The position numbers were made by a program, and so were the translations under genes. From an uncultured bacterium (GTDB taxonomy: Bacteria > Cyanobacteriota > Vampirovibrionia > Gastranaerophilales > Gastranaerophilaceae), in the NCBI GenBank assembly GCA_902765655.1, contig CACXAK010000006.1, forward strand, positions 1 to 19,339: a stretch of 19,339 nt of DNA, given 5' to 3'. Every line of letters begins with the position of its first letter. Positions within the stretch are counted from its first letter, which is position 1. A model generated the notes under the pieces. That model did no database searches. It saw nothing but the letters and a program-made list of their open reading frames with translations, and was not told the DNA's origin. Of the stretch, positions 7,301 through 19,300 are shown piece after piece.

Positions 7301-10300
7301 TAATACTGTCAGCGGAAATAAGGTTTACCTTTATAATGATGCGGATGTTAAATTAGGTAGTGTTACTCAGGCAGACAATTCTGATAACATTGGTCATTTC
7401 AATGTTAATATATTGCAAAATGACGAAAACCACGGGAGTATAGATTTACAAAACGGGTATATAGAACCTCAGGCACAGTCATTAGGTGCTGTTACTCTCA
7501 AATCGGACTTATATTTGAAAATTGATGCAGATTTGCAAAATACGCTTGCTGATACATTTTCTGCCACATCATTTACTTCATCGGGCGGAACACATAAATT
7601 TATGATAAACAGTATAAACGTTCTGGCAGACAGCCCGAGTGATTCTCCGGTAGAAGTTAATGTTGCTGACGACGTATTGCGCACACATTTTGGACTTTCA
7701 AGCTCAGCAATTAATGTTGAAGGTTTGACTAAAAATTATCTGGTATCATATTCTGCTGCTTCAGGTAATTTAAAATTTTCTAATACTGATTTGTATTCTG
7801 CAGTTCATTCTGAAGAGTCGGAACGCAATTATAATATGTTAGCGGATGAAGATCTATGGTGTAATTTAGGTACTATGAAGGGGACCGGTTCAACCCTTAC
7901 CATAAATGGCGGCGGTTTTGATATAAACGGTTATGATGATGTTGATCATTATTCGGGGATAACTGTTCAAAGCGGACAGACACTAAATGTTAAGAATGTC
8001 GGTGCATGGAAGGATATGTCAGGCGGGGAAGGTTCTGTTCTTAAAAATTCAGGTACCTTGAATATAACAAATACAAATTTTGAAGATAACGTTTCAACTC
8101 AAAGTCAGCTGACAGGGGGGCTTATTCTTAATACAGGATCTTCTGCCAATATGACGATAACAGACTCTTCCTTTACTGATAATACGGGTAGAATTATACG
8201 TAACATCAGCGGAGCAACTATTACAAATATGTCCGGCGTTACAATTAAAGGCGGTGGTCTGCCAACATCTAATCAGACTTATGATAGGGGTGGGGCTATA
8301 TATAACGAAGGGACCATTGATAATATAGAAAATGTTGTCATAAGAGAAACTACTGCTTATGTCGGTAGTGCTATATTCAATAAAGGACATATAGGTACTG
8401 TAAAAAATATGACAATATCAGGTGCAATCTCCGCTGATAACATATTTGGTAATGAAAACCCTGCTACTATTGATTTAATTGATAATTTGACAATAGAAAA
8501 TTCTTCCGGCTCAGGTTTGAGTTTCTATGGTAATGCTTCTGTTGGAACTATACAAAACTCAACCTTTACAGGTATGTATGGGTCTGGGACAAAAGTTATG
8601 GGTTTCGGACTTCAGTTTACTACTGGTGATTCAAAGGCTGCACATGCTGATTTGCTCGATAATGTAGTTGTTTCAAGTAACCAAAGAGGTGGGATAAGAA
8701 TTGATGATAATGGCAATAATGCAAAGTCCTATATTACTCTGATTAAAAACTCTCAATTTACTGATAATGGCGGAACAGGTTCAGATAAAGCAGGCGGTAT
8801 ATGGGCAAAAACGAATACTCTTACTATTAGCGCCGATGGGGAAGGTAAAAAGACTGTTTTCAAAGGTAATAAAAGACAAGGTGCATCTGTCGGTATATGG
8901 ATGGACAACAAAAATTCAACCCTTAATCTCCAACAGTTGCATAACGGTGAGATGTATATGTATGACCGCATAAACGGTACAAATGACAAATATTATGTAA
9001 ATATAAGCGGTGATAATACCGGTACTCTTTATTTATATGACAATATTGTTAACGGTATGGTTGACGTACAGGACACAAAATTAAGTACAGTTGACGGAGT
9101 TATTCACTCATATACTTTCTCAACCCTCAAATCAGATGAGGACTCAAAATACTTCCTTGATATTAATTTTAAGACGGATGACCTTCCATCATCAACTATT
9201 GATAATTTTACTATAACAAATTCAAGTCTTACTCCTGAAACAGGGGTAACAAAAGAAACGACAGGCAAGATAACTATCAAAGCTCTCAACTTTATCAATG
9301 ATGTTCAGGCAATGAGTGAAGGTATGGAGGCAACTCTTCAGGTTCTCCATTCGCCTACGGATAACCTTCAACTGGAAAAAGGTTTTGATAAAGAAGGTGA
9401 CTTTGATGTTCTTTTTGTTCTTCAGGATGATACAAAACAAGAGGTTGAACAAATTGCACCTGTTACATCTTGGCACGATGATATTGCAATTTATTCTGTA
9501 AAAACAAAGATTTTAGGTCAGGTTGAGCTTTTGAAAACAGATACAATAAATGACACTTTACATATAATAATTGAATCTGCACTGCAGGACAAAGAGCAAA
9601 TAGGTTCTATGGATACTCTCGCTGCAGTCAATCAGGCAAATTTGGCAAACAGAACATATTCAACAAATGTTGAAAATGATGTATTCAATGTATCAATGAA
9701 TCTGGGCGCAACTGAAGGCGGTAATTTCACAGTTCTCGGGGCAGATTCTGTGAACCGTTCTGTAATTGATTTTGGCGAAACAGAACATTATAAAGGATTT
9801 GAACTTGATAGTCCGACAAATTTAACATTACAAAATGTTGAAATTAAAAATTCATCACAACTTGTTTCAGGTATAGCAACAAATGCAACCATTCGTGCTT
9901 ATGATTCATATCTTCACGACAACGGAGAAGGTATATATACCGCAGGTAATATGAATGTTGAAGGTACAACACGTATTGATGACAACATTCACCTAATGGG
10001 AGATAATTCTGCCTTAACTATAACAGGTGCAATAAGCGAAGTCCCTGTTACAGCTAATGTTACATTTAATGGTGAAGTTGGCGGTTCGGGAACATCAACA
10101 TTTACCTTTGGTGCAGGCACAGTTAATCTCGGAAATCAGGCATCAGTTTCTGATACAAATTTGACTTTGAGTAATACTACCCTTAATGTCGGGGCTAATG
10201 ATGCGTTTTCCGGTGTAAAATTAACAGGCGGAAATTCTACCCTGAACCTTAAAAACGAAAGTGTCGGAGTTCAGAATTTTGATTCTCTGACTCTTAATAA

Positions 10301-13300
10301 TGATATCAATATCGGCTTAGATGTTGATTTGACGAATTCTAGCACAGATAAAATTACAGTAGCTGCAGGTGATGTTGTTACCCCTAACGCGCATAATATT
10401 ATCATAAACTCAATATACTTAATGACAGATGCCTCTAGCGCTACTACAAATATTATCTTAACTGAAGACAACCGCTTTAAAAATGTGTATAAACTCTCTA
10501 ATGATATATTGGCTAATGTAACCAGAGCAGCTTCTGTTTCAGGCTCATATACTATTAATTATGCCGATTTTGCTACTGAAGTTGATCCAAGCAAAGGTAT
10601 TTTGATATTTAATCGTGATAATACTGATACACTGGCTACAACCATTGTCAAGGATATGGGTGAGGCAGCAATAAAAGCTTATTTGTTACCGGAAGCAGGT
10701 GAAACAGTTGAGGCAAATCTCGGAACTTTAAATGGTGCTAAACTTGTTATTAATGGTAACGGACAAACTGATACAAACTTTATAAAAGGTGGAAATGCTC
10801 ATACAGGAGTTGTTCTTGGCGATGGTAAAACACAAACTCTGGAAGTCAATAATGTAAAAGAATGGAGCGGATTTACTGATAGCGCTATTAAAAATAAATC
10901 TGACGGTACAGTTAAAATTTTAAATACAAATTTCTCCGGTAATACTGTTTCTGATATTGATAACAGCGGGGTTTTAGAGTTTAGCGGAACTAATACTTTG
11001 GTAAAAGTTAACGATTCTGCTGCAACTGCTAACGGTACAATTGAAATAAAAGACGGAACAACAACTATCGCCAATGTTCAACAGAAATCAGTTACAATAA
11101 CTAACGGAAAACTTGTTGTTTCAAATAGTCTGACTACAACAAGCGGAGTTACAAATAATAAAGTATATGGTTTAGAAATAACAGGCGGAACCATAAATTC
11201 ATCTGTTTCAGGTGCTTTGGGTTCAACAAGAATCAATTCAGAAGGAACAGTATCTTTAACCGACGGTAAAACAATATCTCAACAGATAAATCTGGTTGCA
11301 GGTACATTTAATACAAGTGCTTCAGGTATTAAAGGCGGATTAAATATAACCGGCGGAACAATAGAATTGACAGGAGGAACTCTTACTTCTGAAATAATGG
11401 GTACTACAGGTACAACCATAGTTAAAGGTGATGTAACAATAGGCACTAACGGTTCTGTTGTTAATGATGTTAGTATTGAAGGTAAACTGACATCTTTAGC
11501 AAATCAAATAACCGGAGATATATCAAACGCAGGTAATTTGTACTTAACGGGCGGAGCTAATGCAAATGCAATCACAGGTGTAGGTACAACAACCTTCTCA
11601 AATACTTCATCAAACTCTGCAGCAATAGAAAATGATGTAGTTAACACAGGAACATTAACAAATACAGGTTCAATAACAGGTAATGTAACAAACAGCGGTA
11701 CAATCCAAAACAACGGAACGTTGACCGGTGCTGTTACAAACAATGGTGGAGCATCACTAACATCGTTAGCAAATAAAATAACCGGAAATATATCAAACGC
11801 AGGTAACCTTTACTTAACAGGCGGAGCGAATGCCAATACAATCACAGGTGGCGGTACAACAACCTTCTCAAATACTTCATCAAACTCTGCATCAATAGCA
11901 AATGCGGTAGTTAACTCAGGAACGTTAACAAATACAGGCGCTATAACAGGTGACGTAACAAATAACGGCACCTTAACAAGTTCAGTAAATAATTTGCAGG
12001 GTGCAATAGCAAATACTGGCACGTTTAACGCAACAGGCACATTGGCAAAGACAATATCAGGAAACGGAACTACAAAAGTTAACGGCAGCTTGGCATTGAA
12101 TGACGGAGCTAATGTAGTTGGCAGTTTAGATATAAACGGCGGAACATTGACAGTATCAGAAAATGCCATAACAACCCATAATGTAGGCTCTTTAAAAGAT
12201 AGCGGTAGTCCCAGCGGTAATTTTGAAATAGATTTGAAATATGTTGGCACAGATGTAAGTTCTGATACAATAAACCTTGGTTCTGATACAACAGAATATA
12301 CCTTAAAGATTACTAGTTTGAATGAAATTGGAACTAGACCGGATGAATTTGAGACTCAGATATTAACAGGTACAAATGGTAATACCAAACTGGATATATC
12401 TTCAATAGCATCACAGTTTAATTCTTTTGTAACAGAACAAGAAGAAGTTCCTTTAGCATCAAGTACAATAGCATATAATGCAGATTATGGAACGCGGAAA
12501 TGGGATAAGACAACAACATTAAGCGTAATTGGTTCTGATACAGGGTTGCTTGACACTTTAAAATATACAACAGTTCGAGATAACTATAGATGGGATCCAA
12601 AAGCAGAGAATTTGACCTTAATAAACACCTATACCGGAACTGGATCCTCAGATAGAAAAATAGACTTTACAGGAATCTTTGTTACGAGTGCAACTGGAAC
12701 TTATACAATGCAGGAAAGTACGTCATTGGGTACAACATCAGCAGGTAAGCTGACATTAGATGGCGTAACAAGTGGCACTAATATAACAACAGTAAATTTG
12801 AACGGAAATAACGGATTCAATTTAACAAATGCAACAGAACTCGTTTTGAATAATATAGATTTAAAAGGTGCGAGCGGGAACTTAATTAGTGCAACAAATG
12901 ACGGAGCCAGTGTAAAATTAAATAACTCCGTAACCGAAGGAAATATCGTAAAAACCGGCACAAATAAAATGACTGTTGTTACAACAGGTAATACCACTTT
13001 GGGAGGCAACACAACAAATGTTGCATTAACAAACAACGGTACATTAATAAACAATGGTACAATCACCGGTACCGTTAACAATACAGCGTCTTTTGAAAAT
13101 AATGGGAATGGTGCAATTAGTGGAACTGTAACAAATAGTGGTACATTGACATCATTAGCGAATAAAATAACCGGCGATATATCAAACGCAGGTAACCTTT
13201 ACTTAACAGGCGGAGCAAATGCCAATGCAATCACAGGTGTTGGTACAACAACCTTCTCAAACACTTCATCAAATAGTGCATCAATAGCAAACGCAGTTGT

Positions 13301-16300
13301 TAACTCAGGAACGTTAACAAATACCGGCGCTATAACAGGTGACGTAACAAATAACGGCACCTTAACAAGTTCGGTAAATAATTTGCAGGGTGCAATAGCA
13401 AATACTGGCACGTTTAACGCAACAGGCACATTGGCAAAGACAATATCAGAAAACGGAACTACAGTAGTAGACAGTACATTAACTTTAAATAATAACGGAC
13501 ATGTCGTAGGAACCCTGAATGCTAACGGCGGTACAATTACGATATCAACAGACAGTATAACAAGCCATAATATCGGAACCTTAACAGGTAACGGAAATCT
13601 TGTAATAGATATCAATTCAGGTGCTCAAACAGTAGATAATATATCATATACAACAGGCGGAACAGGCACATTAACAATAACAAGCCTGAATGATATAGGA
13701 ACAAAACCGACCGCAGAAGGAACATATAATTATACAGTATTAACAGGAAGCGGAATAACTCTTGCACTGGATAATGCGATAAAGACAAGTTCTGAATGGT
13801 ATCAGGAAGAAACAATAACTCCTGGTACAAAAACACCCGATGCAATACAGGCAAATACAGAATGGAATCATAAATATTATGAACGCTGGAAAGATACACA
13901 TACAGCAAAATCACTTGATGTATCCGGAAACAAACTTGTATTTAACGTAATGAACCATCAGACAGATGGACAAGAAGTTTTGGGCGATACACTTAAACTT
14001 GTAAATAACGATACAACAAATACAGTAAAGAACTTTACGGCAAATGAAGACGGAGCAGTATATACAGTATCAGAAAACCTTGGCGTAACAAAAGGCACAG
14101 TAAATATAAACGGTATTGCAGGCGATAGTGCGGAAACAATTAACCTGAACAGTAAATCAGGGTTTGAACTTGGTGAAGATGCAACCGCACTTAACTTCAA
14201 TAATGTAACAGTAGGCGGTAATACAACAATAGCAACAGTAACAAATGAAAATGCAATAGTTAATGTAAATAATTCAATAATAAATGGTGCAATAACAGGT
14301 GCAGTATCATACGCAGTTAATACATCAGGCACAACAACATTATCAAACGTAACAGCAGGAGCACTAACAAACACAGGAACATTAACACTTTCAGGTGATA
14401 CAACAGCATCTGTAACAAACAGTGGTACAATCCAAAACAACGGAATGTTGACCGGCGCTGTTACAAACAATGGTGGAGCATTATTAACATCATTAGCGAA
14501 TAAAATTAACGGAGATATAACTAACTCCGGTACAGTAAACTTAACAGGTGGTGGTTTAACAACCGCTATCTCAGGCGGAAATATAACCATAAGCGGAGAT
14601 GTTACATCTAATGCAGGTAATCTTGCAGGTGCTATTTCTAACGCTTCTTCTACTTTGACATTAACCGGCGGCGATATATCAGGAAATATTTCAGGTAACG
14701 GTACAACAAAAATCTCAGGAACCGTAACAAATACAACAGGAAAAACTCTAGGCAATGCCGTAACATTAGACAGCGGTTCTAAATTAACAACCGTAGCAGG
14801 AGCAATAGCAAACACTATAACAGGAGTAACAAGTCCTGCAACAACACCAATAGTAGAGCTAAATGGCGGCACGTTAGGTGATCATACAATTTCAAAAGCA
14901 AAAATTGTTATTGCAGATAATGTAACTGCAAACGCAGATAATCTTGCAGGAACAGAAATAAATAACGCAACAGCAGGTAAAACATTAACACTTACAGGCG
15001 GCGATATAAAAGCAGAAATAACAGGTAACGGAACAACTGCAATAACAGGAACAGTAACAAATACAGGAAATAATGATTTAAACAACGCAATAAATGTCGC
15101 TACTACCGGCACATTAACAACCGGCGCGGGAACATTAAAAAATACAGTAACAAATTCCGGTACTGTTGATTTAACAGGCGGTGACTTAACAACTACTATT
15201 TCTGGCGGAAATATCACAATAAGCGGAAATGTATCATCTGATATTACTAAATTAGACGGTACAATTACTAATAATTCAACATTTAATATGACGGGCGATT
15301 TGTCAAAAGATATTGGCGGTACAGGAACAACTGTTTTGCAATCCACTACATCTGCTGTTGGAGCAAACAGAACAGTTACAGGCACATTAGATTTGAACGG
15401 CAAGACTATTGGTATGAAAGATAGTTCGTACGAGGAGACATTGACTGTCGGAAAATTGATAAACGACGGTAATTTGACGTTAGATGTAGATGCAAGAACA
15501 ACAACAGGTAATCATGACACAATAAATATAACAGGAACAGAGGCAAACAGTTCTGTAATAACTATAACTGATTTAAATATGTTAATACCTGCATCAATAT
15601 CAGGCGATACATACACTTATCAAAAACAAATTTTGACCGGAAATACAAACGGCGCAACATTGTCACTTAGTACAGGGGTAACCAATGTATATAATAAAGA
15701 AATAAATATAAACAGAACAGGTGAAACAGATTTAGACACCAACGAAATAAATTGGGACGCAAACTATGGCGGCTGGACTCAAGACGGAACAGAAATAAGA
15801 CAAGTAACTATTACAGATTCAAGTACTACATCATTGCAGGACAGTATAAAATATATAATAAATAAGGTTTGGGATACTCCGCAATATACCACTAAATCAG
15901 AAAACCTTGCAATAATGAATACTTATACAGGTACTGGTTCTGATAACAGAATAATTAACTTCACAGGAATTCATGAGGATGCGGATGCTCATGGAACATA
16001 TACCGTAAAAGCCAATATTGGCACATCTTCTGCAGGCAAAATGACTCTGAATGGTGAAAGAGTCGGTGACAGCAATACTACTGTTAATTTAGATGGCAAA
16101 GCAGGATTTGCACTTTCTAATGCAACAGAATTAACTATAAAAAATATCAATATGCAGGGTAATGATACGTTAATAACCGTAAGTAATGCTTCAGCAAAAG
16201 TTAATCTTGAAAACACCAATATGAATGGTGCAATTACAGGTTCTGCTGAATATGATATGAATACAACCGGCGCAAATACACTTAAAAACGTAACAGGAGC

Positions 16301-19300
16301 GAAGGTAGCAAACAGCGGCACATTATCCTTAAGCGGTACAAATAATCTTGTAAATATAACCAATGCTGCAGGTTCAACAACTATCACAGGCGGTACAACA
16401 ACATCAGGTGCTATAACTCAAAATACAGTAACAATAAGCGGCGGTAAATTAGTTGCAACAAACGGAATAACAACAACTAATGGTGTGACAAATAATGTTG
16501 CAAACGGCTTGGAAATTCAGGGTGGTATAATCAATTCTGCAATTTCAGGAACCGGAAGTGTAGATATTGCCGCAGGAACCGGAACAGTATCTTTAACAGA
16601 CGGCAAAACAATAAGCCAGCAAATTGATTTGAAATCAGGAACATTTAATACAAATGCAAGTGGTATTGGAACAGGAATAACCTTGAATGGCGGTAATGTT
16701 GAATTAACAGGCGGTACTTTAGCAAAAGCCATTTCAGGAACTACTGGCACTACAACAATCAAAACAGGTAATGTTTCAATAACAGATGGCTCTATAGGCA
16801 ATAATGTTGTTATCGATTCAGGCTCATTAACTTCAGATATTAGTAAATTGGGCGGAACAATTACCAACAATTCAACATTTAATATGGCCGGCGATTTGTC
16901 AAAAGATATTGGCGGCACAGGAACAACCGTTCTTCAGTCTGATACATCTGCTGTTGCAGCAAACAGAACAGTAACCGGCACATTAGATTTGAACGGTAAG
17001 ACTATTGGTATGAAAGATAGTTCATACGAAACATTGACTGTCGGAAAATTGATAAACGACGGTAATTTGACGTTAGATGTTGATGCAACTGCAAATAAAG
17101 CTGACCAGATAGTTATAAATAATACAGATCCAAACAACTCTGAATTAACAATAACAACATTGAATTTGACAGCACCAACTGATGTAGCTGAAGATAGTTA
17201 CACATATTCAAAAATGATTTTGACAGGTAATACAAGCGGCGCAAGTATAGTTTTGGATCCTGACGCTGCAGCTCCTTATATTGTCGTAGATAAAGATATT
17301 GAAAGAACAGGAACAGATACTCTTGCTACAAACACAATTAATTGGAATGACAACTATGGCGGCTGGAAAGAAGCCGGACTTCAGAATAATAATGTTGAAA
17401 TCGTAGGTACTGATACAATTAAATATTCTATTGCAAAAACTTGGAGTGGAACAAAAGAATATACTTCAAAAACAGAAAACCTTGCAATAATGAACACCTA
17501 CGATGATACAAACAGAACTGTTGATTTTAGCGGAATTTTAAATGACCCGACTGCTCAAGGAAATTATACTGTAACTTCTGACCTTGGTATAACAAAAGCG
17601 GGCAAATTAACTATAAACGGTGAAACAGACGGCGAAAATACTGCTGTAATCGATTTTAACGGACACAGTGGTTTTGGTCTTGATAATCCTAATACAGAAT
17701 TAGTAATAGAAAATCTTGAAATTAAAGGTGCAAGTGCACTTGTAACAGAAACTGCAGCAACAACAGATGTCAAAGTTGTTTTAAACAATGTTAATATTCA
17801 TGATAATAATACAGGTATTATGACATCAGGAAATGTTGAAATTAAAGGCAACTCCACTATTGCTGATAAAGTTCTGGTTCAGGGTGCAAGTTCAAAAATA
17901 GATATTGATGGTACGAATACGGTTACTTTAAATTCAAGCCTGACAGGAACCGGAACATCCAATAAATTAAATATTTCCGGCGGTACTGTTAATCTTGGTA
18001 ATAATGCAAGTATCACAGGTTTAGATACTACATTTGATAATACAGCTTTAAATCTTGCAAATGAAAATACATTAAATGGCCTGAATGCAACATTCAGCGG
18101 TACTAACAATTTGAATATGGCTAATAATAGTACTAACTCTCTTGCATTGGGTAATATAAACTTAAACGGCGTATTAAATATGCAGGTTGATGCAGATTTG
18201 GCAAATAAAACAATGGACAAGATTTCAGCAACAACTGCAGCAATAGGGGCAGGCAGCAGAATTGACGTTTCAAAAATTAATTTGATGTCTCCTACAACAG
18301 AAAAACAATTAGACTTGATATTTACCGATAATTCAACTTTAGCAGGTATTGTAAACTATACAGGCGAGGGACAAATAGTTTATTCTCCAATTTATAAATA
18401 TAATACGTCTTATATTCAAAAAGATGGGAAAGGATATTTCAGCTTTGCATCGGCAGGAAGTTCTCCAAGTGACTTTAACCCCGCAGTTATGGCTTCTTCT
18501 GTTGCAACAATTGTTACAGGTTATCAAAATCAAATGCAGGCACTACATCAGGGATTTTATCATATGGACAGATATATGAAACACTCTGATTCATACAGAT
18601 TTGCAGCAGAAAATCAAAACAAAATTGCTTCATTAACTCCTGTTACAAATTTAGACGTAAATAGAATTCCTGAAACATCACAAGCTATGTGGGTAATTCC
18701 ATACACAACTTTTGAAAGAGTTAACTTAAGCGGAGGCGTAAGTGTAGATAACATATCCTACGGAATGACTTACGGCGGGGATTCTGACATGTTCGATATG
18801 GGTCACGGGTTTAAGGGCGTTATATCCGGATTTATCGGATATAACGGCAACCATATGACCTATAACGGAGTTTCAATGACCCAAAATGGCGGGTTTTTGG
18901 GTGCAACATTAAATGCATACAGAGGTAATTTCTTTACGGGATTAACGGTATCTACAGGGGCAAGTGCAGGTGATGCTGACACAATGTATGGACATGATAA
19001 TATAACTTTATTAACTGCAGGTATTGCAAATAAAACAGGTTACAATTTTGAATTTCTGAAAGGTAAAATAATTCTTCAGCCGGCATTATTCTTAGGATAT
19101 TCATGGGTTAATACTTTTGATTATACAAATTCGGCAGGTGTAAAAATAAAACAGGATGCACTAAATGCTTTACAAATTGCTCCAGGAATAAAACTTATAG
19201 GAAATACAAAGAACGGTTGGCAGCCATATGCAGGAATTGATATGGTTTGGAATATATTTATGGGAAGGAATCAGGCGACCGCGAATGAAGTGGTTCTTCC

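Noticed and set aside
8767..8973. 68-codon + strand frame (and another at 9316-9501) inside the giant gene
   Set aside because: Out of frame with the giant gene, short, with no RBS or recognisable protein; the main frame continues through them.
13958..14872. 304-codon open frame on the - strand, and similar ones at 14882-15403, 11810-12250, 13199-13615 and 16517-16918
   Set aside because: They are the antisense of the Thr/Asn-rich repeats: ACA, AAC and GGA codons read backwards give Val, Pro, Leu and Ser without stops. They have no RBS, recur wherever the repeats recur, and translate to low-complexity V/P/L sequence.
11487..17088. CRISPR-like array
   Set aside because: The repeats are long, coding, in one open frame, of variable spacing, and without short unique spacers.
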